Shown: in pieces, positions 53,091 to 61,080 of the stretch | How the letters are laid out: each line of letters opens with the position of its first letter | Numbering within the stretch: the first letter of the stretch is position 1 | Origin: JAWLDA01 sp041686855 | Lineage (GTDB): Bacteria > Bacillota > Limnochordia > DTU080 > RSA5 | DNA length: 64,000 nt | NCBI GenBank assembly: GCA_041686855.1 | Contig: JAWLDA010000002.1 | Coordinates: forward strand, 310,001 to 374,000 | Direction of reading: 5' to 3' | Translations under genes and position numbers: made by a program | The notes under the pieces: generated by a model | Databases searched by the model: none | What the model was told of the DNA's origin: nothing | Seen by the model: the letters and a program-made list of their open reading frames with translations, nothing else

Positions 53091-53630
53091 TCAACCGGCC
53101 TTTTTCGGTGAGATACCAAATCGGTCAGATATGGCTTTTGCATCGTCGCCGGCACGAATCGCCGCGATGATCTGGTCGGCACGCTCAAGCGTCACATGCC
53201 CGCAATACTCGAGGTTCACTTGAACGGCGGGAGCGCCATCACAAGCCGCAACGCACTCACCAGTCACAAGGAGTGAGATCAACCCATCGTCCGTGGTCTG
53301 CCCAACCTTGATCCCCAACCGCTCCTCAAAATGGCGGGTCAACGGATCGGCACCGGACAATCCGCACTGGATGTTACCGCATACGGTGATGACGTATCTC
53401 CCTTTAGGTGTGCGGTGAAAGAGCGAATAAAACGAACAGACGGACTCGACACTAGCTGGGGTCGTCTCCAAGATCCGAGCGATTGCCTCTATATCTTCGT
53501 CCGCGATCCAACCCCGCTCGTCCTGCGCAAGGTGCAACAATGGCATCACGGCCGATTTCTCGTATGGGTACCGAGACAGGATCTCTTTGATCTCGCCTTT
53601 TCGTTCCACAACCCATGCCGGACTACTCAT
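53091..53630 (-). CDS. nuoE: NADH-quinone oxidoreductase subunit E
   Basis: The 24-kDa-type subunit with the N1a 2Fe-2S cluster. The four Cys ligands are in VCGNIQC and the later ECVAACDGAP. The thioredoxin-like fold is preceded by a helical region beginning with a conserved HLAQDERGWI. The ATG start is seven bases after GGGGAGG and overlaps the nuoD stop by four bases. Its partners are NuoF and NuoG. Confidence 0.94.
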   Translation of the reverse strand: MSSPAWVVERKGEIKEILSRYPYEKSAVMPLLHLAQDERGWIADEDIEAIARILETTPASVESVCSFYSLFHRTPKGRYVITVCGNIQCGLSGADPLTRHFEERLGIKVGQTTDDGLISLLVTGECVAACDGAPAVQVNLEYCGHVTLERADQIIAAIRAGDDAKAISDRFGISPKKAG

Positions 53631-54865
53631 CGGTCAACCTCCCCGAAGACTGGGTCAACCGTAGCGATCACCGCAACCATGTCCGCAACCAACTCACCCT
53701 GGATCATCTCCGGTAACGCAAACGTGTGGTAAAACGAGGGTGGGCGCGTCCGTACTCGCCACGGTCTGTTTTTGCCGCTGGATACCACGTAGTAACCGAT
53801 CTCTCCCCGAGGACTCTCGACGGAGGCGTACACCTCGCCGACGGGTACGTCGATTCCGTACGAGACCAGCTTGAAGTGGTGAATCAGCGACTCCATACTC
53901 TGGCGCACTTCCTCTTTCGGAGGGAGTGTAAGCTTGCGATCTTGTATCTTCCAGTCACCCTTGGGAATCCGATCTAGGGCCTGGCAGCATATCTTGTGTG
54001 ACTCTTTGAGCTCACGCATACGCACGTGGTACCGATCGTAGACGTCACCGTGCGTTCCGACAGGCACGTCAAAGTCAAACTCCGCATAATTTAGGTATGG
54101 GAAAGCTTTGCGCACATCGTAGTCAATGCCGCAGGCACGCAGAGTCGGACCGGTGAGCCCATAGGCCACAGCCTTTTCAGGGCTAATACGGCCAATACGG
54201 CGGATTCTATCGAGGAAGATCGGATTGTCATTCAATATCGCCTCCAGATCCGCCAGACGATTCGGAAACTTCCCAAGATACTCCGCCACGATTGCGTTAA
54301 AGTTCTCGGGGACGTCTTTTGCCAGGCCACCGATACGGATGTAACTCGGATTCATCCGAGCGCCGGCCACCTCTTCAAAGATGTCGAGGATCCCCTCGCG
54401 CATGTCAAATGCGTAAAAGAAGATGCTTTGCGCGCCTAGGTCGAGGCCCGTTGTTCCCAGCCACGCTAAGTGGCTGGCCATCCGTTGAATCTCCATGAGG
54501 AGTACGCGAATGTACGTCGCTCGCGGCGGCGCTTCCACGCCCAAGAGCTTTTCGACCGCAAGCACATACGCGAGGTTATTGGATAGCGGGGACAGGTAAT
54601 CCATCCGATCAATCACCGTGATCGCCTGCTCCCACGTAAGAGCCTCTGCATTCTTCTCGATCCCGGTGTGTAAGAAGCCGATTTCGGGAACGCAATCGAC
54701 GACGGTCTCACCGTCAAGCTCCAGGATCAGACGGAGCACGCCGTGCGTGCTCGGGTGGTGAGGACCGACACTAATCACCATGCGATCGTCCGCAGACTCC
54801 TCAACGCGATAACCACGGGGATCGATGTGTTCTAGCGGGAGTTGTGAAGGGTCTAGCTTCGCCAT
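53627..54865 (-). CDS. nuoD: NADH-quinone oxidoreductase subunit D
   Basis: The 49-kDa-type subunit that forms the quinone site together with NuoB and NuoH. The His of the quinone site is in VGPHHPSTHGVLRL, and the protein keeps LVYASVESPRGE-type late motifs (VYASVESPRGEIGYYVVSSG) and the RTRPPSFYH end. At 412 residues it is a separate protein, not fused to NuoC. The ATG start has GGGGTGGG about 12 bases upstream. Confidence 0.96.
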   Translation of the reverse strand: MAKLDPSQLPLEHIDPRGYRVEESADDRMVISVGPHHPSTHGVLRLILELDGETVVDCVPEIGFLHTGIEKNAEALTWEQAITVIDRMDYLSPLSNNLAYVLAVEKLLGVEAPPRATYIRVLLMEIQRMASHLAWLGTTGLDLGAQSIFFYAFDMREGILDIFEEVAGARMNPSYIRIGGLAKDVPENFNAIVAEYLGKFPNRLADLEAILNDNPIFLDRIRRIGRISPEKAVAYGLTGPTLRACGIDYDVRKAFPYLNYAEFDFDVPVGTHGDVYDRYHVRMRELKESHKICCQALDRIPKGDWKIQDRKLTLPPKEEVRQSMESLIHHFKLVSYGIDVPVGEVYASVESPRGEIGYYVVSSGKNRPWRVRTRPPSFYHTFALPEMIQGELVADMVAVIATVDPVFGEVDR

Positions 54866-54906
54866 AAGACCAACCCACCCCTAATGGACTGCATCGTATG
54901 TTAAGC

Positions 54907-55428
54907 TTAAAGATCGCCCGCCAACTTTGGAGCGTAATAACGATTCCTTTCGGCCGCGAATTTGGCTTCAACCTCGTCGCGCGGCCCGCGCAAAGGGTAA
55001 TCCTTACGTAGTGGATAGCCCTCCCAATCATCAGGCATGAGAATGCGTGTGAGGTTTGGGTGCCCGCTAAACCGGACGCCAAACAGGTCGAACACCTCTC
55101 TTTCAGCAGGCGCCGCCGACGCCCATAGATCTGCGACACTGGGAACGACCGGATCTTCATCTTGGGGTGAGCACCTCAGACGAACCCGATCATTTGACTG
55201 GATGTCAAGTAAGTGGTAGACGACTTCGAAACGCGGGCTTTTGGGGTGGTAATCAACCCCGCCGATGTCGAGCAACATGGTGTAACCCTGTTGCTTCAAG
55301 AACTGAAGCACATCTCGAAGACTTTCGGGTTTGACTCGGTATTGGGGAATCTCGAAGGGTGTCTCCAAAGTCTCGACCTCTGAGGGAAAGGATCGGGCGA
55401 AACTCTCGCTTAACGCCTCAGGCTTCAC
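54907..55428 (-). CDS. nuoC: NADH-quinone oxidoreductase subunit C
   Basis: The 30-kDa-type subunit of the peripheral arm, 173 residues. The family signature is seen in APAEREVFDLFGVRFSGHP followed by RILMPDDWEGYPLRKDYPL. The GTG start overlaps the end of nuoB by 11 bases. It has no cofactor of its own and packs against NuoD. Confidence 0.95.
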   Translation of the reverse strand: MKPEALSESFARSFPSEVETLETPFEIPQYRVKPESLRDVLQFLKQQGYTMLLDIGGVDYHPKSPRFEVVYHLLDIQSNDRVRLRCSPQDEDPVVPSVADLWASAAPAEREVFDLFGVRFSGHPNLTRILMPDDWEGYPLRKDYPLRGPRDEVEAKFAAERNRYYAPKLAGDL

Positions 55429-55903
55429 GCGCCATCACGCCACCTTTCGAACGTCCGCTTTGGATCGAATCCTGCAATTTAAGGACCGCATCGAGGACCG
55501 CGTCCGGAGTCGGTGGGCACCCGGGAACGTAGATATCCACAGGGATGAGGTGGTCTACGCCTTGTACCACCGCGTAATTGTCAAAGATTCCACCGCTGGC
55601 GGCACACGCCCCCATCGCGACGACCCATTTGGGCTCGGGCATCTGCTGGTAAATCTGTTGAATCACCGGGGCCATTTTGTTTGCGACACGTCCGGATACA
55701 ATCAGGAGGTCTGCCTGTCGAGGTGACGCGCGGAACACCTCGGCGCCGAAACGGGCTGCGTCGTAACGCGGCGCGACAAGGTTCATCATTTCGATCGCGC
55801 AACACGCCAACCCGAACGTAAGAGGCCACATAGACGACTTTTGCGCCCAACGGGCAAACTTGTCGACACTGGTGACGTAAAACTGGCCGTTGGTCATCTC
55901 CAT
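55418..55903 (-). CDS. nuoB: NADH-quinone oxidoreductase subunit B
   Basis: The subunit holding the terminal N2 4Fe-4S cluster that reduces quinone. The ligands are in GLACCAIEMM, VAMGACAASGG and PGCPPTPDA. The ATG at 55903 follows GGGGGG by six to seven bases, which favours it over the longer frame that overlaps more of nuoA. It overlaps the end of nuoA by 10 bases. Confidence 0.95.
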   Translation of the reverse strand: MEMTNGQFYVTSVDKFARWAQKSSMWPLTFGLACCAIEMMNLVAPRYDAARFGAEVFRASPRQADLLIVSGRVANKMAPVIQQIYQQMPEPKWVVAMGACAASGGIFDNYAVVQGVDHLIPVDIYVPGCPPTPDAVLDAVLKLQDSIQSGRSKGGVMAREA

Positions 55904-56262
55904 GTCAATCCCCCCTTTTTCCACTCATACGCATAGCCGATGCCCAACACGCCAATGTACACAGCCATCACGCCTAAGGCGTACACCCCTAGTCCGGCGG
56001 CTTTAAACTCTTGAAGCGTAACGGCCCACGGATAGAAAGATGCGGCCTCGACATCAAAAATGACAAACAACATGGCGATCAGGTAGAATTTGACGGGAAA
56101 GCGACCGTGCATCGGCGGAGTGGGGTATCCGCTCTCGTACGCTTGATATTTGTGCGGCTCAGGTTTGCGGGGACCAACGTACGTTGCAAGCAGAGAGATC
56201 GCGACCGGTACGGCGAGACAGATGATAGCGTAGACGAGCAGAGGCAGATACGAATCCATCAT
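55894..56262 (-). CDS. nuoA: NADH-quinone oxidoreductase subunit A
   Basis: A three-helix membrane subunit and the first gene of the complex I operon. Conserved features are YESGYPTPPMHGRFPVKFY and the VIFDVEAASFYPWAV stretch with its acidic membrane residues. The first of two adjacent ATG codons (56262) is nine bases after AGGAGG. A sigma-A promoter and a perfect palindrome lie within 70 bases upstream. Confidence 0.95.
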   Translation of the reverse strand: MMDSYLPLLVYAIICLAVPVAISLLATYVGPRKPEPHKYQAYESGYPTPPMHGRFPVKFYLIAMLFVIFDVEAASFYPWAVTLQEFKAAGLGVYALGVMAVYIGVLGIGYAYEWKKGGLTWR

Positions 56263-56290
56263 CAGAAAATGCCTCCTTGACGAATATCCC

Positions 56291-56304
56291 TGTCAGTTCT
56301 GACA
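56291..56304. promoter_or_regulatory. palindrome at the nuo transcription start, candidate operator
   Basis: TGTCAGTTCTGACA is a perfect 6-2-6 inverted repeat. It lies just downstream of the predicted -10 box and would cover the expected start of transcription near 56299, a place where a bound repressor blocks initiation. The regulator is unknown. Confidence 0.45.
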
Positions 56305-56305
56305 C

Positions 56306-56334
56306 ATAATACCATCAATTTTCTGATTTGTAAA
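56306..56334 (-). promoter_or_regulatory. nuoA: sigma-A promoter of the nuo operon
   Basis: On the minus strand TTTACA (-35) and TATTAT (-10) are separated by exactly 17 bases. Transcription would start about 37 bases upstream of the nuoA ATG. Confidence 0.75.
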
Positions 56335-56377
56335 GTGAATACTGGCACAAAGTGGCTTCCAGCTCAGTAAGCGCGGC

Positions 56378-56558
56378 TCACTTGACCACGCCCCACTCCT
56401 TTAATCGATGCGCAAACATGTCGAGATCACCGTACTTTTTGAGCAGAACCTTGCGCTCACGCCTCCTCATCCAAACCGTCCGCGCGGTCAGCCACGTCAT
56501 CCAAGGCACAAGAGCAAAGAATACGATGTACCAAAGGATTACCACACTCTTACCCAAG
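56378..56558 (-). pseudogene. frameshifted small membrane protein gene
   Basis: A TTG at 56558 lies 12 bases after GGAGG and opens a hydrophobic stretch (LGKSVVILWYIVF) that shifts out of frame at a run of T residues near 56520. One base fewer there would join it to a second frame encoding ALVPWMTWLTARTVWMRRRE and a basic tail ending GDLDMFAHRLKEWGVVK, giving a normal single-span protein of about 60 residues. The whole span is 181 bases, one more than a multiple of three. Either the gene is broken or the sequence has a one-base error. Confidence 0.5.
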
Positions 56559-56619
56559 TAGCGCCCGCACCTCCTCTTAAAAGTGGTTCGTCTAGCGCGA
56601 GATTTGTCGCCCTCCCCAA

Positions 56620-57780
56620 CTACGATTCACACCGAGCCAGTTCAACAACCATCTCTGCAAGACTATTCAACTGATCGACAGGCATGTACTCGCTGAATGT
56701 ATGAATTCGGTCAAACCCTACGCCCAAGACGACGCAATCTATCCCTTTTTGGTTGAAAACGTTCGCGTCGCTTCCCCCGCCGGTCGACTGATAATGAGGA
56801 AGAATGCTCAGTCGACGAAGGGCCTTGACGGCACGCCTTACAGGCGCCGCATCAATTCCTAGATGAAACGAGTCGTAGGAGCGGCTCACCTCCCACTTAT
56901 AGTCACCTCCATACTCGCGGGCAGATTCGGCGAGCGCTCTCTCCATCTGTTCTACCTGACGCAACGCTTTCTTGGGATCAAGACTGCGTGCCTCGGCGCG
57001 AAACTCCGCTAGACGGGACACAATGTTAGTAGGGCCGCCACCTGCGATGTAGCCAATGTTTGCTGTGGTTTGACTGTCGATGCGGCCCAAATTCATTCGA
57101 TTGATGGCTGCGGCGGCGATGCGTATCGCACTTACACCTTTCTCAGGGCTAACGCCTGCATGAGCCGCCATACCAAGGATTTGGGCCGCGACCTTGTATT
57201 GCGTCGGCGCCTGCAATATGATCGACCCGACTGGTCCGTCGGCATCCAGAACGAAGCCAGTGGTTGCCTGCAATCGGAGCTTGGCAACGTCCACGTGTTG
57301 CGCCCCGACCAGCCCGACTTCCTCGGCGATGGTGAATACGATCTCGAGCGGCACGTGCTCCAGAGCGCTCTCCTCTAACACGGTACACGCCTCCACGATC
57401 GCAGCGAGCCCAGCCGCATCGTCGGCGCCCAGTATCGTATCCCCTTGTGACCGTACGACACCATCCACAACGACCGGGCGTACACCGGTCCCTCCCGTCA
57501 CCCTATCCATGTGGGCCGATAGCAAGATTGGTTCGCACTTGGCGAGGCGCCCCCGCCCCTCCTTACGTGCGATCAAGTTGCCAACCTCTCCACCCGCACG
57601 CTGCCCGGCATCGTCTTCTACCACCTCAAAACCGAGCTCTCTTAACCGTTCCCATAGAAGTGAAAAGATCTTACCTTCGTGAAACGGAGCGCTATCCGTC
57701 GAGCAAAGACGCATGAAACTCCCAAGCAATCGATCGGCGTCGATTCGCCCCTCGTGAGAATGTGACACGTCTCCGATCAT
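56620..57780 (-). CDS. M20-family zinc peptidase, PepT-like
   Basis: A metallopeptidase of the M20 family closest in layout to peptidase T and related tripeptidases. Metal ligands appear in LSAHMDRVTGG (His), LGADDAAGLAAI (bridging Asp), TIAEEVGLVGA (catalytic Glu and ligand Glu), VLDADG (Asp) and RIHTFSEY (His). The lid domain lies about residues 205-310. The ATG at 57780 is six bases after GAGGTG; a TTG 18 bases earlier is possible. It may be expressed from the Crp/Fnr-type promoter 200 bases upstream. The true substrate is unknown; aminoacylase-like activities exist in this family. Confidence 0.88.
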   Translation of the reverse strand: MIGDVSHSHEGRIDADRLLGSFMRLCSTDSAPFHEGKIFSLLWERLRELGFEVVEDDAGQRAGGEVGNLIARKEGRGRLAKCEPILLSAHMDRVTGGTGVRPVVVDGVVRSQGDTILGADDAAGLAAIVEACTVLEESALEHVPLEIVFTIAEEVGLVGAQHVDVAKLRLQATTGFVLDADGPVGSIILQAPTQYKVAAQILGMAAHAGVSPEKGVSAIRIAAAAINRMNLGRIDSQTTANIGYIAGGGPTNIVSRLAEFRAEARSLDPKKALRQVEQMERALAESAREYGGDYKWEVSRSYDSFHLGIDAAPVRRAVKALRRLSILPHYQSTGGGSDANVFNQKGIDCVVLGVGFDRIHTFSEYMPVDQLNSLAEMVVELARCES

Positions 57781-57856
57781 GTACAACACCTCATGCAAGA
57801 AGGGTTCCCCTGGATCGGCCAGTTTCCTGGAATCAGTTGATGGATACGCGATTACG

Positions 57857-57981
57857 AGCGCGAAGACGGCCCCGTCCAGGATGGAGGGACCGTCTTCGCG
57901 TCACATACTACTTGGGACGGAGCGAGCGGAATTGTCCGGGGGTCGGGGGGTGGTTTTTGGCCGGCCCGCCACCGTCCGTTT
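57857..57981 (-). ncRNA. candidate C-rich leader or small RNA ending in a hairpin
   Basis: If transcription starts near 57981 (see the promoter), the minus-strand RNA begins with a GC-rich segment, has an unpaired run with two C tracts (CCCCCC then CCCCC, about 57938-57950), and ends in an 11-bp hairpin (57857-57867 with 57888-57898). C-rich single-stranded runs are used by several Firmicutes small RNAs to bind ribosome binding sites. The hairpin lacks a U tract, so the RNA may instead be the leader of the peptidase mRNA. The stretch 57799-58059 holds no protein gene. Confidence 0.35.
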
Positions 57982-57987
57982 GATCTC

Positions 57988-58030
57988 ATTTTACTCATTG
58001 AGTTCCCCGCGCGATGTGACGAGCGTCACA
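57988..58030 (-). promoter_or_regulatory. Crp/Fnr-type site with class-II promoter
   Basis: TGTGACGAGCGTCACA (58015-58030) fits TGTGA-N6-TCACA exactly, the consensus for Crp and for Bacillus-type Fnr. On the minus strand a TAAAAT -10 box (57988-57993) has no proper -35, and the site centre lies 41.5 bases upstream of the predicted start, the classic activator position. Activation would send transcripts toward the peptidase gene. Confidence 0.6.
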
Positions 58031-58059
58031 CGTCATTGGTCGCCTCTTCCAACCACGCG

Positions 58060-58242
58060 TCAGTTGAGATCCGGCCCCTTCACCTTGGGACTGCTGACGG
58101 GGAGCACGTTGGACGTGCTGCTATCTTGGGCCAGCACCGGCTGCCGGGAAAGGTCTGCGCCGCAGCCGGGACAGACCCAACTCCCTTGTGCGCTAAGGCT
58201 GTAACTCGTCTTCTCGCAACGGTTGCACACCTTTTTAAACAT
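58060..58242 (-). CDS. small zinc-ribbon protein, 60 aa
   Basis: Two CxxC pairs (CNRC near residue 6 and CPGC near residue 24) predict a zinc ribbon. It is followed by a Ser/Thr/Pro-rich tail without hydrophobic segments. The ATG is six bases after GGAGG. No homologous function is recognised; such stand-alone ribbons are common in Bacillota. The gene is divergent from the LysM protein gene and lies just upstream of the Crp/Fnr-type site. Confidence 0.78.
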   Translation of the reverse strand: MFKKVCNRCEKTSYSLSAQGSWVCPGCGADLSRQPVLAQDSSTSNVLPVSSPKVKGPDLN

Positions 58243-58434
58243 CGTAACCCTCCTATTGCTTCCATGTTCATCTCTACGCGTGCCGGCTTATCCCAAGTGC
58301 ATGTCAAACGCAATTTGCCTCGCATTTTCATCACGGTTCCCGCCAACAAGGAAAGGTTTGATAGGCGTAGAATCAAGTCCACGGTTTCCTTATGACTCTT
58401 TTCCAAGTGTGTGCAAGGACTGAGGAGGAATTCG

Positions 58435-59061
58435 ATGATCATCGGGACGCGCGTACACCTAATTTTCCTTATTGTCACGCTCGTCACGGTATTGAGCAGT
58501 GGTGTTACGCTGGCGGCAACCGTGGAGCCGGTGCTGGGCGATCGCACTCTTCTCCTGGGATCGTGGGGAGCGGACGTATTTCGACTGCAGCAGGCGCTCA
58601 CCCGCGTCGGATACGAGCTCGAGGTGGACGGCCACTTTGGTCGAGCCACACAGCGGGCCGTGATCGCATTTCAATTGGCGCACGGCTTAAAGCCCGACGG
58701 CGTCGTGGGCCCGCTTACGGTCTCAACCCTGCGAAACTGGCAGCCTACTATGCCTTATGCCGTCCAACCAGGCGACTCCCTCTGGCACATTGCCCAGCGT
58801 TTTAACACCACGATGAGCGAACTCGTCAACCTCAACAACTTACCTGATGGCCCGCTAAGAGTGGGAATGATCCTGAATGTTCCCACACAACCACGGTACA
58901 CTGTCCGATCGGGTGATACTTTGTCGGAGATCGCAAAGCGCTTCACCACGACCGTTGCAGTCCTGGCCGACCTCAACGATATTGAAGATCCCAATCTCGT
59001 GCGCGTCGGAACTATCCTACAACTGCCCGGGGGCGCGTACCCCACGGAGCCCGGTTTTTGA
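58435..59061 (+). CDS. secreted protein with peptidoglycan-binding and two LysM domains
   Basis: A 208-residue exported cell-wall protein. A signal peptide (residues 1-28) is followed by a PG_binding_1 domain (about residues 35-98, QQALTRVGYELEVDGHFG), then two LysM domains (about 107-149 with QPGDSLWHIAQRFNTT, and 155-198 with RSGDTLSEIAKRFTTT). It has no catalytic domain, so it probably binds wall or spore-coat peptidoglycan, as SafA-like and other LysM adaptors do. The ATG at 58435 is six bases after GGAGG. Confidence 0.9.
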   Translation: MIIGTRVHLIFLIVTLVTVLSSGVTLAATVEPVLGDRTLLLGSWGADVFRLQQALTRVGYELEVDGHFGRATQRAVIAFQLAHGLKPDGVVGPLTVSTLRNWQPTMPYAVQPGDSLWHIAQRFNTTMSELVNLNNLPDGPLRVGMILNVPTQPRYTVRSGDTLSEIAKRFTTTVAVLADLNDIEDPNLVRVGTILQLPGGAYPTEPGF

Positions 59062-59107
59062 GGAGTCAAAAGGGCGTAAAGTCCGATGGGCGCGGGATGA
59101 GAGTGAA

Positions 59108-59749
59108 CTAGTCGATAGACGCCGGTTCCGCGACGTACTCGGTGCCGGTCGGTTTGATACGTACGGCTCCCGCGCTCATATCCGTAAGAGCCTGGCTCAC
59201 TTCTTTCAAACGGAGAGCTTCGACGCTCCCTGTGAAACGGACCGTCTCCATATACTCCGTCTGGATGGACGCCACGCCCAACTGCCGCATTCCCGTCTCC
59301 ATCTTTGCCCAATCAGCGTAGGTGGCCTCTCCCCGGAAGGTGGCATGTAGCGAATACTTTACCATCCCCGCCTGCTCCACAGCGGCGGCGGCAGCAGCGC
59401 GGTAGGCTCGTGCGAGGCCCCCGGCGCCTAACTGCGTTCCACCAAAGTATCGCACCACGATGAGCGTCACGTTCTGCAAATCGCTCTTTTCAATCACGTC
59501 GAGTATTGGACGACCTGCCGTCCCCTGAGGCTCCCTATCATCGTTGAACCGGGTCGTCGAGCCCTCGAGACCAACCCGGTAGGCGAAGCAATGATGCGTG
59601 GCACCCGGATAGAGTCGACGTGCCTTGTCGATCTCGCTCTCTGCTTCGATCTCATTTTGAGCGATTGTCGCAATCCCAATGAAGCGCGATCGCTTCCGCT
59701 CAATCTCCACATTCGCCGAGCGGCGAACACCCAGGTAACTCTCGACCAC
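59108..59749 (-). CDS. yigZ: YigZ/IMPACT family protein
   Basis: A member of the UPF0029 (IMPACT/YigZ) family; some members affect translation or proline peptide metabolism, but the bacterial role is not settled. The N-terminal domain has EIERKRSRFIGIA, THHCFAYRVG, DDREPQGTAGRPIL and VVRYFGGTQLGAGGLARAYR, followed by a small C-terminal ferredoxin-like domain. The GTG at 59749 follows GAGGTG by nine bases and gives 213 residues, near the usual 205-217. A longer frame runs to 59815 without a ribosome binding site. Confidence 0.9.
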   Translation of the reverse strand: MVESYLGVRRSANVEIERKRSRFIGIATIAQNEIEAESEIDKARRLYPGATHHCFAYRVGLEGSTTRFNDDREPQGTAGRPILDVIEKSDLQNVTLIVVRYFGGTQLGAGGLARAYRAAAAAAVEQAGMVKYSLHATFRGEATYADWAKMETGMRQLGVASIQTEYMETVRFTGSVEALRLKEVSQALTDMSAGAVRIKPTGTEYVAEPASID

Positions 59750-59835
59750 TCGCCTTAACACCTCACCGGCAACCTGAAGCACTCGATACGGGAGCCGAAG
59801 GAGAACATACTCCAAAGCACGAATCGAATACTACC

Positions 59836-61026
59836 ATGGCTAACGCAGAATCGTTCTCATTCTTTCATTCGGACGACTTCTCTCGCTACAACTTCGGCTC
59901 GGGACACGCCTTCAGTCCCGTTCGCCAGGAGTTGACCTACGACCTCTCCCTTCGGGCGGGGCTCCTCACTTCGCATGAGATCACCGCTCCCACTCCCGTA
60001 GACGAGAGTACTCTCGCCCTTTTCCATAAACCGGAGTTCATTCGCGCCGTGCAGCGAGTCGGCCAAGGCCACCCCCCGTCCGATCATCCGTTTATGGGCC
60101 TGGGCTCTCACGACAACCCGGTCTTTGCGGGCATGCACGAAGCCGCGTCGATCCGTGTCGGAGCAACGCTTGAGGCCGCTAAGCGTGTCATTTCAAGCAA
60201 AGTGACGCATGCAGCCAACTTCGGCGGAGGACTCCACCACGCCGGCCGGGCGAAGGCCTCGGGTTTTTGTATTTACAACGACATCGGAGTCGCCATCGCT
60301 TGGCTCCGGCACGAATTCGACTGCAAAGTGGCGTACATCGACTTTGACGCACACCATGGAGACGGAGTCCAGTGGGGATTTTACGACGATCCTGACGTTC
60401 TCACATTCTCAATTCACGAGACCGGACGCAATCTCTTCCCTGGAACGGGTGACTTGGATGAAATTGGTGAGGGCGCTGCACGCGGCACATCGGTGAACAT
60501 TCCCCTACTGCCGCACACGACCTCCGCCAGCTGGCGAGAGTGCGTCGAACGGGTGCTCCCGGATGTGCTCGAGGCCTTTAAGCCCGACATCATTATCACA
60601 CAACACGGGTGCGATACCCACCGCCTCGATCCCCTTACCCACCTTGCGGTCTCCATCGAAACGATGGACCATGCGACACGACTCACTCACCAACTGGCAC
60701 ACTCCCTATGTAAGGGACGATGGGTCGCGCTCGGGGGCGGTGGTTACGCGATCTGGCAAGTGGTTCCTCGAGCATGGGCGCTCGTTTGGGCCGAGCTGAG
60801 CGGCCGTCGGGTCTCAGATCGAATCCCTTCGAATTGGCTGGACGCATGGCACGAGCGCTCCCCTGTCCCGCTACCCGAATATTGGTTTGACGTCGTTGAT
60901 GAGACGCCCGTGAAAGACGCGGCCGATTTAGAAACCATCTGGCTCGCCGAGGAGAACCGTCGGGTAGCCAATGAAGCGCGCACCACCGCACTGAAATATC
61001 TACGTAGGCGGCACGTGGAGTCGTAA
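59836..61026 (+). CDS. acuC: AcuC-type histone deacetylase family protein
   Basis: A zinc deacetylase of the histone-deacetylase fold. The metal and catalytic residues are in GGGLHHA, the DFDAHHGDGVQ motif and the later GCDTHRLDPLTHL. In Bacillus AcuC deacetylates acetyl-CoA synthetase and so controls acetate use. At 396 residues it matches AcuC length. The ATG at 59836 has no obvious ribosome binding site, so a later start cannot be excluded. Its 5' end faces yigZ. Confidence 0.92.
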   Translation: MANAESFSFFHSDDFSRYNFGSGHAFSPVRQELTYDLSLRAGLLTSHEITAPTPVDESTLALFHKPEFIRAVQRVGQGHPPSDHPFMGLGSHDNPVFAGMHEAASIRVGATLEAAKRVISSKVTHAANFGGGLHHAGRAKASGFCIYNDIGVAIAWLRHEFDCKVAYIDFDAHHGDGVQWGFYDDPDVLTFSIHETGRNLFPGTGDLDEIGEGAARGTSVNIPLLPHTTSASWRECVERVLPDVLEAFKPDIIITQHGCDTHRLDPLTHLAVSIETMDHATRLTHQLAHSLCKGRWVALGGGGYAIWQVVPRAWALVWAELSGRRVSDRIPSNWLDAWHERSPVPLPEYWFDVVDETPVKDAADLETIWLAEENRRVANEARTTALKYLRRRHVES

Positions 61027-61080
61027 GTACTAGGCGTTTTACGTGTAGCGCACGTGCGCCATGAAGGAAAGATGAGAGGC

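Noticed and set aside
57938..57950. G-rich run on the plus strand as a G-quadruplex
   Set aside because: Only two G runs of five and six are present close together, too few for a confident four-tract structure. The C tracts on the other strand are considered in the RNA candidate.
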